NCBI GenBank assembly: GCA_029945625.1
Contig: JAQSCW010000002.1
Location: forward strand, 291,472 to 355,471
DNA length: 64,000 bases
Direction: 5' to 3'
From: a bacterium
GTDB lineage: Bacteria > Bacteroidota > Bacteroidia > B-17B0 > Aurantibacillaceae
In this document: positions 54,925 to 64,000 of the stretch, in pieces
Layout of the letters: each line of letters opens with the position of its first letter
How positions within the stretch are numbered: position 1 is the first letter of the stretch
Translations under genes and position numbers: made by a program
The notes under the pieces: generated by a model
The model's input: the letters and a program-made list of their open reading frames with translations, nothing else
Told to the model about the DNA's origin: nothing
The model's database searches: none

Positions 54925-56314
54925 GTCTATAAGGATTGTTCTGCTCCTGTTTATTCAGCTGCAGCTGAGCTATGCACAACTTAGTCCGTTAAGTTATGAA
55001 AGTTTTTTAGCCAATGTGATGGCCAATCACCCGCTTTCGAAGCGAGCGGCAAATACCAAAGAATTCGGACGGTTACAAAACAAGGCCGCCAAAGGCAATT
55101 ATGACCCACAGGTGGTGGGTGATTACTCTAACAAATACTATGACGGTACTAATTATTATTCGGTCCTTAATACTGAATTGAAACAAGCGGTTTTTACGTC
55201 GCAGTTTGTGAAAGTAGGCTACGATTACGGCATGGGCTCCAATCTTAATCCTGAGTCTTCAACCCCGGGGAGGGGATTACCTTATGTAGGTATTGAAGTG
55301 GGACTGCTGCAGGGCCTGCAGATAGACAAAAGACGGGCAGAAGTTCTGAAATCGCGGGAATACATCAAGTATTTTGATGCCGATCAAAAAATACAGATCA
55401 ATCATTTGCTGTATGAATCGTCACAATCTTATTTTAATTGGCTCTTTAGTGCCCGTCAAATTGCATTAAATAATCATTTTATGCAAGTGGCCTATCAAAG
55501 GCTCATTGGGATTGAGGCCTTGGCAAAGAGTGGTGAAAAGGCGGCAATTGACACCGTTGAAGCCTCCATCTTTTATCAATCACGTTTACTTGATCTTCAA
55601 AACGCGATCCTCGATAATCAACAACTCAGTAATGAATTAGTAGGCTTTAATTGGCAAAAAAACGGCGTTAGAGATACAAGTGTCCATTATGCTCCTGAAG
55701 ATAGTCTGGATGTTTACTTTGTAAAAAGCAAGAATCTACTGAGTTTAATTATGGAAGAAAGTGTTGACGCCAATCCGGTATTATCCAAATACACATCTCT
55801 TCAAAATGTGCTCGACATCGACAAGCGACTAAAGAAGGAAATGATTAAACCCGTTTTGAATGTGAATTATAATTTTTTGACCTTGGGTACTTCGAATACG
55901 GACCCCTCTCTCTCACTCAATAACTACAAATGGGGCGTAAACATGGCTTTTCCTTTGTTGCTGAGAAATCCAACGAACGAATTCAAACTATCGAAAGTAG
56001 TTTCGCAAAACAACCAATTGGAGTTATTGGATAAGCGCAATGCTTTACATTATAAAATGCAGGGTTTGAAACAAAACATGACGATCTTGATCCAGCAATT
56101 GCAAAACGCTGAGCGTTTAACGCGTTATAATCAGCAATTGGTGGAAGCGGAAAAGTTGAAATTCACGAATGGTGAAAGTTCTTTGTTCATCCTTAATGCC
56201 AGAGAAAACAAATTGCTGGAGGCGGAGTTAAAATTGGCGGAATACAAATTGAAATTTATTAAGAATATTCTGACGATTATTTATTTGAAAGGCAGTTTGA
56301 GCTATTCGCTGTGA
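54908..56314 (+). CDS. TolC-family outer membrane efflux protein
   Basis: About 468 residues from the ATG at 54908, which gives a proper signal peptide (MNKKNRSIRIVLLLF, cut near SYAQ); the frame is open back to 54857, but that part lies within the adaptor gene and lacks signal character. The body has the two-fold OEP repeat of long helices and short strands (VGYDYGMGSNLNPES, EVGLLQGLQIDKRRAE, later WGVNMAFPLLLRNPTNEFKL). It forms the outer-membrane channel that meets the HlyD adaptor. It overlaps the upstream gene by 17 bases. Confidence 0.88.
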   Translation: MNKKNRSIRIVLLLFIQLQLSYAQLSPLSYESFLANVMANHPLSKRAANTKEFGRLQNKAAKGNYDPQVVGDYSNKYYDGTNYYSVLNTELKQAVFTSQFVKVGYDYGMGSNLNPESSTPGRGLPYVGIEVGLLQGLQIDKRRAEVLKSREYIKYFDADQKIQINHLLYESSQSYFNWLFSARQIALNNHFMQVAYQRLIGIEALAKSGEKAAIDTVEASIFYQSRLLDLQNAILDNQQLSNELVGFNWQKNGVRDTSVHYAPEDSLDVYFVKSKNLLSLIMEESVDANPVLSKYTSLQNVLDIDKRLKKEMIKPVLNVNYNFLTLGTSNTDPSLSLNNYKWGVNMAFPLLLRNPTNEFKLSKVVSQNNQLELLDKRNALHYKMQGLKQNMTILIQQLQNAERLTRYNQQLVEAEKLKFTNGESSLFILNARENKLLEAELKLAEYKLKFIKNILTIIYLKGSLSYSL

Positions 56315-56478
56315 GCGCAGTAAAACAGACGGCTTTAGACCATCCCGCTCAGCCGGAAATCGTTATAGCGTCTCTGCTAAAAACTCAGGACAATAGTACC
56401 TGCAGACATTCTGAACCTATCCTGATAAGTTGATTGGAGCCTTTAACGAAAAGTTACGAGAGGAATTCATCTCGATTT

Positions 56479-56532
56479 ATTCGGGCCTTTGCGGGTATTA
56501 TCCCGCAAAGGTTTAATAAACAGACCCGAATA
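56479..56532. repeat. Nested inverted repeat between tolC-like and porin-like genes
   Basis: The inner stem CCTTTGCGGG (56486-56495) pairs perfectly with 56502-56511; an outer TATTCGGG/CCCGAATA pair flanks it. The gap lies between convergent genes, so it probably ends transcription from one or both sides, though a long T run is missing. Confidence 0.5.
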
Positions 56533-56552
56533 ACGTGGCTCAATTAGATTTT

Positions 56553-57410
56553 TTATTGAGCACCAAAGGTATAGTGTACTCCAACATTAATGCCGGCGCT
56601 GCTGAACGGCATTTTAAATTGTTGCGATTTGTTAGGTGATCCCGGATCACTGCCTGGACTAACTTCAGAATAGCTTTTTAAATATTCTGTTTCCTTCTGA
56701 CTTGTGGTCATGCCACTCAATTGGTCGACCCCATTTAATGTGCTTGAAGTTACCTCACCCTTTTTAGGTGCCCAGCTTTGGGTGATGATTCCTAATTCGG
56801 CGAAAATACCGAGATTGTCGTTGATGGCATACACCATTCCAAGACCACAAGCAAAACCAAATGAAATACCACCGGTATAGGCAGTTTCCTCATCTCTGAT
56901 ATTGGTGTTTGAACCATTCACGGAAGTGCGGTGATAGGTCTCTGTTAGTTTTGTTCCAACACCTATTACCACACCTGTTCTCATATAGGGTTTGATTTTT
57001 CCCTCGCCAACAGTGAGTCTGATGCCCGGAGCAAACCTCAGCATTTTTCCTTTGTAAGTATATTCATCGGTAGATGAAGAATTGGTGCCTGTGTACACAT
57101 CTTTGCTGGTAATCTTACCTCCCATTAAGTAACTAATGCCCAGTTCGGCGCCCACATTTTTGTTAAACATGTAACCAAAGGTGCCTCCTATTTGCATCCC
57201 TTTGCCAAAGGATCCACCTCCGCTTACCGATTTGTAGTTGTAGGTGGTTGTAGAGCCGTTTGACACCGAGCTATTGTCGTATGGTGAGATTGTACCTCCC
57301 GCGCTCATACCGTAGCCCAAACCTAAATTGGCATACATTCCTTGCGAGTATGCTTGCGTAACAATAAATGAGCTTAGTAGTGCCAGTGTAATTTTTGTAA
57401 TTTTTTTCAT
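56553..57410 (-). CDS. Outer membrane beta-barrel protein (porin-like)
   Basis: This 285-residue protein has a signal peptide (about 1-22, cut near AYSQ) and an 8-stranded-barrel pattern: Gly/aromatic alternation (ANLGLGYGMSAGG, GGTFGYMFNKNVGAELGISY, PYMRTGVVIGVGTK) and a final strand GINVGVHYTFGAQ. The loops are Ser/Thr/Asn-rich. It belongs with OmpW/OprF-like opacity barrels in general form, but the exact family and ligand are unknown. It is convergent with the tolC-like gene. Confidence 0.8.
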   Translation of the reverse strand: MKKITKITLALLSSFIVTQAYSQGMYANLGLGYGMSAGGTISPYDNSSVSNGSTTTYNYKSVSGGGSFGKGMQIGGTFGYMFNKNVGAELGISYLMGGKITSKDVYTGTNSSSTDEYTYKGKMLRFAPGIRLTVGEGKIKPYMRTGVVIGVGTKLTETYHRTSVNGSNTNIRDEETAYTGGISFGFACGLGMVYAINDNLGIFAELGIITQSWAPKKGEVTSSTLNGVDQLSGMTTSQKETEYLKSYSEVSPGSDPGSPNKSQQFKMPFSSAGINVGVHYTFGAQ

Positions 57411-57782
57411 TCGTATTTGAGTTTTATGACCCTACTCTTTTGGCTTTTCGGATGCGCCCCGTTTTTTTAAGTGGGTTCTGGTTTCCACTTCTTTCAATAA
57501 ATAATTTCTATTCTTTGTTACTTAGCGTTGAAAAACTAAGAGAGGTATTTAGAAAAATGTTTGCGCAATGCGATATGTTGTCAAATGTAGACACGAATAA
57601 CGAGGATTCCTATCAATTTATTTACAGATTTCGCTGATTTAGTTATGGTCATGCTCTTGTTTTGTTTTAGAGCAGGCGCCTTTCTGAGAATAATTTTAAA
57701 CAACTGTGCCTTAAATTATTTTGTTCTGCTGAGGTTATTCTAAAACAAAACGACTCTCATGAGGTGGCAGGAGAATATCATA
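57411..57782. other. Gene-free stretch upstream of the porin-like gene
   Basis: No credible gene. On the minus strand TACATTTG (57582-57589) matches the -7 consensus and could start a long-leader transcript of the porin-like gene; no well-spaced TTG supports it. The short plus-strand frame at 57440-57637 has no domain or start context. Confidence 0.3.
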
Positions 57783-57891
57783 GAGGCGGCCGAAGAATCT
57801 GTCAATCGATTTGAATATAAACATGCGTAGCACTGCTTTATAAGAGATTCTTCGCGCTGCAGAGTCACAGTGCAAAGCGCTCTGAATGACG
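57783..57891. repeat. Palindromic repeat unit 1
   Basis: The unit opens with GGCGGCCGAAGAATCT and is closed by AGATTCTTCGCGC and CTCTGAATGACG. Opening and closing segments are complementary (10-bp core plus a GC-rich extension), with about 45 variable bases between them. It is followed by TTTTGTTGG. The same unit recurs at 58152, 58311, 58464, 63796 and 63949. Confidence 0.85.
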
Positions 57892-57967
57892 TTTTGTTGG
57901 AGTTTTGAAGCACGCCCAATCGCGCAGATCTTTGCTTTTCTTGCCCTCGCCAATTCATGCGTTTACA

Positions 57968-58107
57968 TTATTTGTTTCAAACTCCTCAACACTAATCTTC
58001 ACAGTCTTTTGTTCTTCCCTGCTGAGTTTTGGTCCTGCCGGAGGCAAGACGACAAGACAGCAGGATGCAAGATAGAATGTGCTATACCACCTACTTCTGA
58101 ATCCCGA
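57968..58107. repeat. Composite flanking block, left copy
   Basis: About 135 bases beginning ATTATTTGTTTCAAACTCCTC are repeated with roughly 85 percent identity by eye at 63608-63743, on the other side of the large adhesin gene and in the same direction. Inside are AATCTTCACAGTC, TCTTCCCTG, GGTCCTGCCGGAG and GTGCTATA. No coding function is supported in either copy. Confidence 0.8.
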
Positions 58108-58151
58108 TTTTTTTTACACCGACATTCAGAGGCCGCTTAAAGAAAAATAAA

Positions 58152-58575
58152 GGAGGCGGCCGAAGAATCTGTCACTGTGCTTTGAATATAAACATGCGTA
58201 GCACTGCTCTATAAGAGATTCTTCGCGCCGCAGTTTCACAGTGCAAAGCGCTCTGAATGACGTTTTTTTTGGACCGTCATTCAGAGGCAGCTTTAAGAAA
58301 AATAGGAGAAGCGGCCGAAGAATCTGTCACTGTGCTTGAAAATAAACAATAATATCAAGCTAGATAACATGTTCATCGTACTGTAGTTTCACAGAGCAAA
58401 GCGCTCTGAATGACGATTTTCCCAAACCGTCATTCAGAGGCAACTTTAAGAAAAATAGGAGAAGCGGCCGAAGAATCTGATAATAGGATTTCAAAGAAGA
58501 CAATGCTAGCACTGCTAATTAACAGATTCATCGCGCCGCAGTTTCACAGTGCAAAGCGCTCTGAATGACGTTTTT
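58152..58575. repeat. Tandem array of palindromic repeat units 2-4
   Basis: Three units of about 110 bases (58152-58262, 58311-58415, 58464-58570) are joined by spacers CGTCATTCAGAGGC...TTTAAGAAAAATAGGAGAA. Each ends in CTCTGAATGACG; a T-rich loop and the complement CGTCATTCAGAG follow units 2 and 3, giving a second perfect 12-bp hairpin. Unit interiors diverge while the complementary ends are kept. It abuts the end of the adhesin gene. Confidence 0.85.
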
Positions 58576-58676
58576 TTGAAGTTTTGAAGCACCCTCAATC
58601 GCTCCCGCTGGTCGGGATATGTATACCGACCATAAAAATTTAGTTTCCGGTCAAAACACCTTCAACAAAAAATGGT

Positions 58677-61600
58677 TCATTCTTCCACCACCAACTTCAC
58701 CACGCTCTTTTCCCCTCCAATTTGAACATTCAGCAAATAAATTCCTTTGCTTACATCTGAGATCCCCGCCAACACACTCAATTCCCCAGGCATCTGCTCC
58801 GATGGTTCCAAAATGGTTTTTACTTTTCTGCCGCTCACATCAAAAAGGTCAATGCTGATTTCTTGTTTTGTTTTTAGATCAAACTCAATATGTATTTGAT
58901 TACTCGCGGGATTTGGATAGACTTTAAAATTCGCATTTTGCAATTCAATGTTTTTAATTCCCACCGTCAAATTCAAAGGATTTATCCTCGCCGAATCTAC
59001 CGTAAAATCTAAATTGGTGAAATTCTCAAAACCTGTAATGATGATGCGGTGATACGTGCCATTGGTATCCAGACCCGGAATATCTACTAAAATATAGTAG
59101 TGTTCATTGGGCAGATTCGGAAGAAGATTTGTGAGGGTATATTGCCCTTGTGAATTGGTTCTGCTTCTTTGTACCATTATGGCACCGGGATTGGTTCCGG
59201 CTTTTACAATAATATTTGGAATGCCTGCTCCGGGTGAGCCGGGCACCGAGTATCCCGGACCTTGGGTAATTTTGCCCGACAAAGTCGCCTTGCTTTTTAG
59301 ATTATTATTGATGGTAATAATATTGATGTTTTGAATGGAAGGACTATAACAATTATGATTGATTAGTGCTGCACTTTGCCAACTGGAGGAAGAGAGTCCG
59401 TAAGTTTCGATGAGATCAGTTGGAAATGGAAATGATTTTACCACATACGTCCCCACCGGAACTGAAGGAAAATTATAATTCGAAACTATCACCAATGAAG
59501 TATTAATGGAATCCCATTTACTCAAATAAGGTTTGTATTTGTACAAGACCACGTTACCATTGGTCTGACCGGTGGTGCTGGTTACTACGCCTGCTATTGC
59601 GGTGAGTGAATACACTATAATGCTCAAATTCGTCGGACTAAGATTCACGCAATTCACCGAATTGGTTCCGCTTAAACTGTACTGCGTAGTGGTGGATGGC
59701 GTAATGGAAAAACTAGTTCCTGTCAAATTTCCGGGCATTAACGTATAAATACTAGCCCCCGAAGGAGTCAACACCGCCGACCAGCCTGCGCAAAGTGTGG
59801 GTGTGTTTGAAACCAAATTTAAAGTCGGGGTAATATTTACGCTGATGGTTTTCAGAGCTATATTACTGCACCCTGTGAGGGTATTTGTTCCGGTAAGAGT
59901 GTATATAGTTGTTACGAGCGGAATCGGAAAAACAGTGGCGGTGTTTAAATTCAGAGGCGTCCAGGTATAGGTAGTGCCACCTCCCGCCATGAGCGTTGCA
60001 GAAATTCCTGTGCAGATAATACTTTCGGTGGTACTTGCGGTTATAACCGGCAATGGATTTACCGAAACACTTAAGGCCGCTGTATTAGAACAAGTAGTGA
60101 TTGCATCTGTTCCTCTCACACTGTAAAATGACGTGAACATAGGACTCACCGCAATGGAATTAGTTTGTGCGGCGGTGCTCCATGTAAAAGTATTTGCTCC
60201 ATTTACGGTAAGCGTACTGCTTCCTCCGGCACAATACACACTCGGACTTGCACTCACGCTCAATATTGGCAAAGCATTAACAGAAATACTTTGAATGGCA
60301 AAATTCTTACATCCGTTTAAATCTGTTCCCGTAACAGTATACGTGCTATTTACTGTAGGACTCACCACATATGAGGCTTGACCTGCGCCGGTATTCCAAG
60401 TATATGTACTTGCCCCTGATGCCGAAAGATTTGCAGTTTTACCAACACAAATCACCGTGCTGCTTGGAGCAATGCTTACTGAGGGGAGAGGATTTACAAT
60501 CACACTCATAGTTGCTGCATTGTTGCAGCCTGCACTACTCGTTACTAAAAGTGAATAAATGCCAATCGCTGAAAAAGAAACTGCCGTGATTGTAGGATTT
60601 TGTAAAGATGATGAAAATGAATTTGGTCCTGCCCATAAATAAGAAGAACCTGTAAATGAATTGGCACTTAAATACAAACTACTATTTACGCAGACACCTC
60701 CTCCTGTTAAACTGATGGTAGGTGTTGGATTTACCACAACGGTTGTACTCGCTGGAGCAGTGCAAGAATTTACTCCTGTCACAGTAACATTATAGACCCC
60801 ACTATTTGCGGGTGCCGCCGAACTGATGGTTGGATTTTGAACCGATGAAATAAATGATAGTGGCCCTGCCCACAAATAAGAAGCACCCCCGCTTGCAGTT
60901 AAATTTAAATTTAGTGCATTACAAATTGGACTGTTGTTTGTTACCGTAGGTGAAGGCACAGGTTTTACAATAATGCTGGCGGTAGCTGCCGCACTACATC
61001 CCAGAGCACTGCCAATAACGGAGTATTGCTGAGTGCTTATCGGCGCGGCGGTGTAGGTATTGCTTATCAAAGAAGCATTCCATGTATAAAAACTTGCGCC
61101 GCTCACAGTTAATGTTCCCGTCTCAAACGGACAAATGGACACATTGCTCACCGCTAAAGTAGGATTAGGAACAAAATTACCTGCAATAGTTTTTGTACTT
61201 AAACATAAATTGGCATCGCGGCTATTTACGGTATAAACATAATTACCTGCCAGTGCTTGACTAACGGTTATGGTAGTTGTGCTTCCTGCTCCCACCCAGG
61301 TATAAGTATAAGCGGGCGTGCCTCCTGAATTTGAAGCTGTAAATGTAATGTTGGTTCCCGCGCAGGCGCTAGGAGAACTTGATGAAATGTTTAAAGTTAA
61401 GGTGGGGGGTTGGGTAATGGTTAATACGGAATTAACCTGGCAAGCTGTGAGAGCATCTGTTACATTTACACTCCAGACACCGGCGCTTAAATTTGTGGGG
61501 GAGGGCAATGAACTTACCGAACTGCCATTGGTCCATAAATAAGTTTGGGTACCTGAACCGCCTGCAAGGTTTGAGATTGAACCTGTTGCCGTATTTGCTC

Positions 61601-63413
61601 CGTTGCAGGTAATGCTTGTGTTGGCAGCAATGCTCCCAGTGAGGGGGATGAGAGGTGCAAAGTAGACTGTATTGGTGATAGAACAATTAAGTCCCGCATC
61701 ATATAAGGTAATGGTTTTGGTACCCGGTGTAAGTCCCGTTACAATTGTTCCAGTTAAATTAGAAGGCATCCAGGTGTAAGTGAACGGACCTGTACCGCCT
61801 GATGCACTCACTGTTGCACTACCAAAGTTTGCACATGTGATGGAACTGGTATTAAAGCTCAAGGTGGGGCCATTTACAATTACAGCCTGCTTAATAGTAT
61901 CAGTGCCCCCTCCGCAGGAATAATACAAAACTAATTGGGTGGTGTATATTCCCGGAGCACTATAAAGATGAACAGGATTCGCTAAAAAAGAATTGTTAGC
62001 GCTTCCCGAGGCCGGATCCCCGAAAGTCCAGTTCACCGCTGTAACTGTGAAGATACCCATGCCCGGGCAAAGCGGAACGGTTCCCCCCGGACTGTACGCA
62101 GATGTAAAAGCTATGGAGGCACAATTGGAAGTGTTCGCCAATGAGTAGGTAAAGGGAATAGTTGGTGGCGGTTGGTAAAAATGGTTGGAGACAAATAAAG
62201 GAAGGCTTAATGATGTATTAAATGGCGAAACGGATTGACCAGCAGGATTGATATTGCAGCCCGATCCCGGCAAATTTGGATTATTAACTACTGCAAGGGG
62301 AACACCTGGAGATTGTGCCCGCGAACCATAGATCTTAGCATCAGCTGCCAGTTGTATTGGCACAATAATTCCAATACTACTTACGCTGTATACCGAACCG
62401 GCAATTGCTGAGCCTGTACCGGCACAAAGGTTCCACTGAAACAGATTTGCAGGAAGTCCAAACACAAGCGTTTGAGTCCCATACAATTTGGTTCCGTCTG
62501 GAGAAAATTCAACTCCCATACCCCCACCAAGAGTACTGGTGCCAGCACTAGCATATAAAGTAAGCTGATTAGATATCAAACCCGAGTTATTATCAAAGTC
62601 AAAAACTTCAAAAATGGGATTACTGTTTAACCAATATGGCATACAACCATAGTTTCCTACTGCCAACTTCTTACCATTAGGAGAAAATTTGAGGAAACCC
62701 TGATCACCAAATAGTGCAGCTACTGTTTGCGTGTAAGTAAGTGTGCTTCCCGGTGAAAGCACAACATTTGTGCTGATGCCCGCACTAGTTAATAAATAGG
62801 CCCGATAATTTGGTGTGAAAGTTGAAGGATATGCAAGGGTGTTAAACCATTCGCGAGTAACAAACCAAATATCTGATCCATTACAATGTTTTGTCGCTGC
62901 TATCCTTCCCGAAGTATAGCCGGTGTATAACACTGCCGCTTTGGTGGTAACAGACCCTTGTCCGCTCGCAAGGCTCATATCTATTGTTGAATAATAAATC
63001 GACTCAGTAGTCACGCTTGCGTTCCATGCCGACCTCTCCTGAGAAATGACATAGTAGATACTTGAACTACCCGGTTTTTTTAAAATCATAACTCCCTCGG
63101 TACTTTGCAAAGTATTGTTAATAGTTGAGGAAGAAGCAGACAAGCCGTTTCCGTTGGGCATAACGGTATGGGAAGCATTCCAAACAGTTATTCCGTTTGT
63201 ATAAAATAGCAAATTACCGGCAGCATCTGAAATACTTCCTCCAGAAGCTGGCGCATTCATCTGGCTATTTGTTAAAATCGTTGGTGGACTCGTCATGAAA
63301 TCCAGTCCAGCATTTTGGCCAAAATACCATTTCTTAGTTTCGTTTTGGGAAAATGAAATTGTACTACCTACTAAAAAGCAAATAAATACAAAGTATGTAC
63401 GGCTTTGATTCAA
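58677..63413 (-). CDS. Giant T9SS-secreted adhesin-like protein with PKD, SprB-type and Ig-like repeats
   Basis: This 1,578-residue protein has a signal peptide (about 1-22) and an N-terminal propeller-like region (about 24-420). A PKD domain follows at about 455-520 (NWTFGDPASG, LYSAPGIYTTQL), then SprB-type repeats (about 590-675; ITCNGANTATGSI, SAGVWSVNVTDA) and about nine Ig-like repeats of 70-80 residues (about 678-1270), each with C-x-G, a Y-x-W strand, VSP, and VNPLP at the end. A carboxypeptidase-regulatory-like domain is at about 1370-1467 and a T9SS tail starts at about 1490 (FKVYPNPASNQIHIEF). The start is TTG at 63413: an in-frame TAA lies two codons upstream and no ATG occurs before the end of the signal peptide. 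It is a likely surface filament or adhesin; ligand unknown. Confidence 0.88.
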   Translation of the reverse strand: MNQSRTYFVFICFLVGSTISFSQNETKKWYFGQNAGLDFMTSPPTILTNSQMNAPASGGSISDAAGNLLFYTNGITVWNASHTVMPNGNGLSASSSTINNTLQSTEGVMILKKPGSSSIYYVISQERSAWNASVTTESIYYSTIDMSLASGQGSVTTKAAVLYTGYTSGRIAATKHCNGSDIWFVTREWFNTLAYPSTFTPNYRAYLLTSAGISTNVVLSPGSTLTYTQTVAALFGDQGFLKFSPNGKKLAVGNYGCMPYWLNSNPIFEVFDFDNNSGLISNQLTLYASAGTSTLGGGMGVEFSPDGTKLYGTQTLVFGLPANLFQWNLCAGTGSAIAGSVYSVSSIGIIVPIQLAADAKIYGSRAQSPGVPLAVVNNPNLPGSGCNINPAGQSVSPFNTSLSLPLFVSNHFYQPPPTIPFTYSLANTSNCASIAFTSAYSPGGTVPLCPGMGIFTVTAVNWTFGDPASGSANNSFLANPVHLYSAPGIYTTQLVLYYSCGGGTDTIKQAVIVNGPTLSFNTSSITCANFGSATVSASGGTGPFTYTWMPSNLTGTIVTGLTPGTKTITLYDAGLNCSITNTVYFAPLIPLTGSIAANTSITCNGANTATGSISNLAGGSGTQTYLWTNGSSVSSLPSPTNLSAGVWSVNVTDALTACQVNSVLTITQPPTLTLNISSSSPSACAGTNITFTASNSGGTPAYTYTWVGAGSTTTITVSQALAGNYVYTVNSRDANLCLSTKTIAGNFVPNPTLAVSNVSICPFETGTLTVSGASFYTWNASLISNTYTAAPISTQQYSVIGSALGCSAAATASIIVKPVPSPTVTNNSPICNALNLNLTASGGASYLWAGPLSFISSVQNPTISSAAPANSGVYNVTVTGVNSCTAPASTTVVVNPTPTISLTGGGVCVNSSLYLSANSFTGSSYLWAGPNSFSSSLQNPTITAVSFSAIGIYSLLVTSSAGCNNAATMSVIVNPLPSVSIAPSSTVICVGKTANLSASGASTYTWNTGAGQASYVVSPTVNSTYTVTGTDLNGCKNFAIQSISVNALPILSVSASPSVYCAGGSSTLTVNGANTFTWSTAAQTNSIAVSPMFTSFYSVRGTDAITTCSNTAALSVSVNPLPVITASTTESIICTGISATLMAGGGTTYTWTPLNLNTATVFPIPLVTTIYTLTGTNTLTGCSNIALKTISVNITPTLNLVSNTPTLCAGWSAVLTPSGASIYTLMPGNLTGTSFSITPSTTTQYSLSGTNSVNCVNLSPTNLSIIVYSLTAIAGVVTSTTGQTNGNVVLYKYKPYLSKWDSINTSLVIVSNYNFPSVPVGTYVVKSFPFPTDLIETYGLSSSSWQSAALINHNCYSPSIQNINIITINNNLKSKATLSGKITQGPGYSVPGSPGAGIPNIIVKAGTNPGAIMVQRSRTNSQGQYTLTNLLPNLPNEHYYILVDIPGLDTNGTYHRIIITGFENFTNLDFTVDSARINPLNLTVGIKNIELQNANFKVYPNPASNQIHIEFDLKTKQEISIDLFDVSGRKVKTILEPSEQMPGELSVLAGISDVSKGIYLLNVQIGGEKSVVKLVVEE

Positions 63414-63607
63414 AAATTAAAAAACATTAATGTGACAATTGACTAATAAAGATACTAAAAATAAATGCTTAAAAGTTGTGTTAACTGAAAATGCGAAGGA
63501 CAGAGATAAGATCTCAACCCTTCGCATATTCCAGAACAATTCACCAATCGCGCGGATTTGCGCGTTAGCATTTGCGCCTGTTAATCCGTGCATAGATAAT
63601 TAAAGTA

Positions 63608-64000
63608 TTATTTGTTTCAAACTCCTCCACCCTAATCTTCACAGTCCTTTGCTCTTCCCTGTATAGCTTTGGTCCTGCCGGAGTCAAGACAACAAGACAA
63701 AAGGAAGCAAGACTGTATGTGCTATACTACCTACCTCTGAATGACGAAAGTTTTTAAACCGTCATTCAGAGGCCGCTTAAAGAAAAATAGTGGAGGCGGC
63801 CGAAGTATCTGTCACTTCGATTTGAATTTAAACATGCGTAGCACTGCTCTATAAGAGATTCTTCGCGCTGCAGAGTCACAGTGCAAAGCGCTCTGAATGA
63901 CGTTTTTTTACACCGTCATCCAGAGGCCGCTTAAAGAAAAATAAAGGAGGCGGCCGAAGTATCTGTCACTTCGATTTGAATTTAAACATGCGTAGCACTG
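63608..64000. repeat. Composite block (right copy) plus palindromic units 5 and 6
   Basis: The block at 63608-63743 matches 57968-58107. It is followed by a CTCTGAATGACG/CGTCATTCAGAG hairpin, unit 5 (63796-63902) and unit 6, cut by the window end (63949 onward). Units 5 and 6 are nearly identical over the overlap and both read GAAGTATCT where units 1-4 read GAAGAATCT. The gap 63414-63607 before it shows nothing else. Confidence 0.8.

Noticed and set aside
57783..58575. A repeat array that might be taken for CRISPR
   Set aside because: Units are about 110 bases with internal palindromes and similar interiors, without 20-50 base unique spacers, and no cas gene is present.

Overview
The window is chromosomal DNA of a member of the Bacteroidota, probably from a flavobacterial or sphingobacterial-type lineage. 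Four secreted proteins of more than 370 residues end in a type IX secretion (T9SS) sorting domain with a YPNP-type motif, and a fifth is a tandem paralogue of one of these. There is a gldC gliding gene, many [S/A]C-type lipoproteins, and promoters that follow the Bacteroidota pattern (TTG, then TAnnTTTG 16-20 bases later) rather than the E. coli one. Coding density is high. No tRNA, rRNA, CRISPR array, transposase or phage gene was recognised.

Layout. 1-2.6 kb: the end of an EEP nuclease, a Cys/Lys-rich exported mini-protein, a His-tailed membrane mini-protein and a T9SS cargo. 2.7-8.7 kb: a BamA/TamA-like outer membrane protein, then a promoter-led run of two tandem choice-of-anchor-B proteins and a 3-hydroxyacyl-CoA dehydrogenase. 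8.7-14.3 kb: a small lipoprotein, an HTTM membrane protein overlapping a methyltransferase, a lipoprotein, a YdeI-like protein and a DUF2911 protein. 14.5-20.4 kb (minus strand): a three-gene envelope prolyl-isomerase cluster that includes a cyclophilin-FKBP fusion, then groEL and groES. 20.4-24.1 kb: a SPOR-like protein and two paralogous lipoproteins. 24.3-29.8 kb: ispE, a possible 47-codon ORF, aspartate kinase, lysA, a convergent Kir-type potassium channel, and an overlapping SCO/thioredoxin pair. 29.9-33.1 kb: an ECF sigma factor, an inner-membrane protein with a C-terminal beta-barrel, and a PKD lipoprotein in one operon. 33.2-35.1 kb: accD and a class I aldolase. 35.2-40.3 kb: a SiaABC-like partner-switch operon (propeller-sensor PP2C phosphatase, lipoprotein, SiaB kinase, SiaC). 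40.4-49.4 kb: a glycosyltransferase, sppA, a folK-deoxynucleoside kinase fusion, an OmpA protein with gldC, rsmD with a DUF3822 protein, and 3-hydroxybutyrate dehydrogenase. 50-56.3 kb: a T9SS protein, then a tetR gene divergent from an exporter operon whose first gene joins an ABC transmembrane domain directly to an HlyD adaptor, followed by a TolC-like protein. 56.5-64 kb: a beta-barrel protein, then a 1,578-residue Ig/SprB-repeat T9SS adhesin flanked on both sides by palindromic repeat arrays.

Most of the gene content is envelope-related: secretion, folding, outer-membrane insertion and trans-envelope signalling, mixed with housekeeping metabolism. The two loci most worth following up are (i) the Sia-type phosphatase/kinase/phosphoprotein operon that carries a lipoprotein related to two others in the window, and (ii) the exporter gene at 52669-54924, where the ATPase domain expected between transmembrane domain and adaptor is missing. 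All functional calls are by reading; no database search was run.
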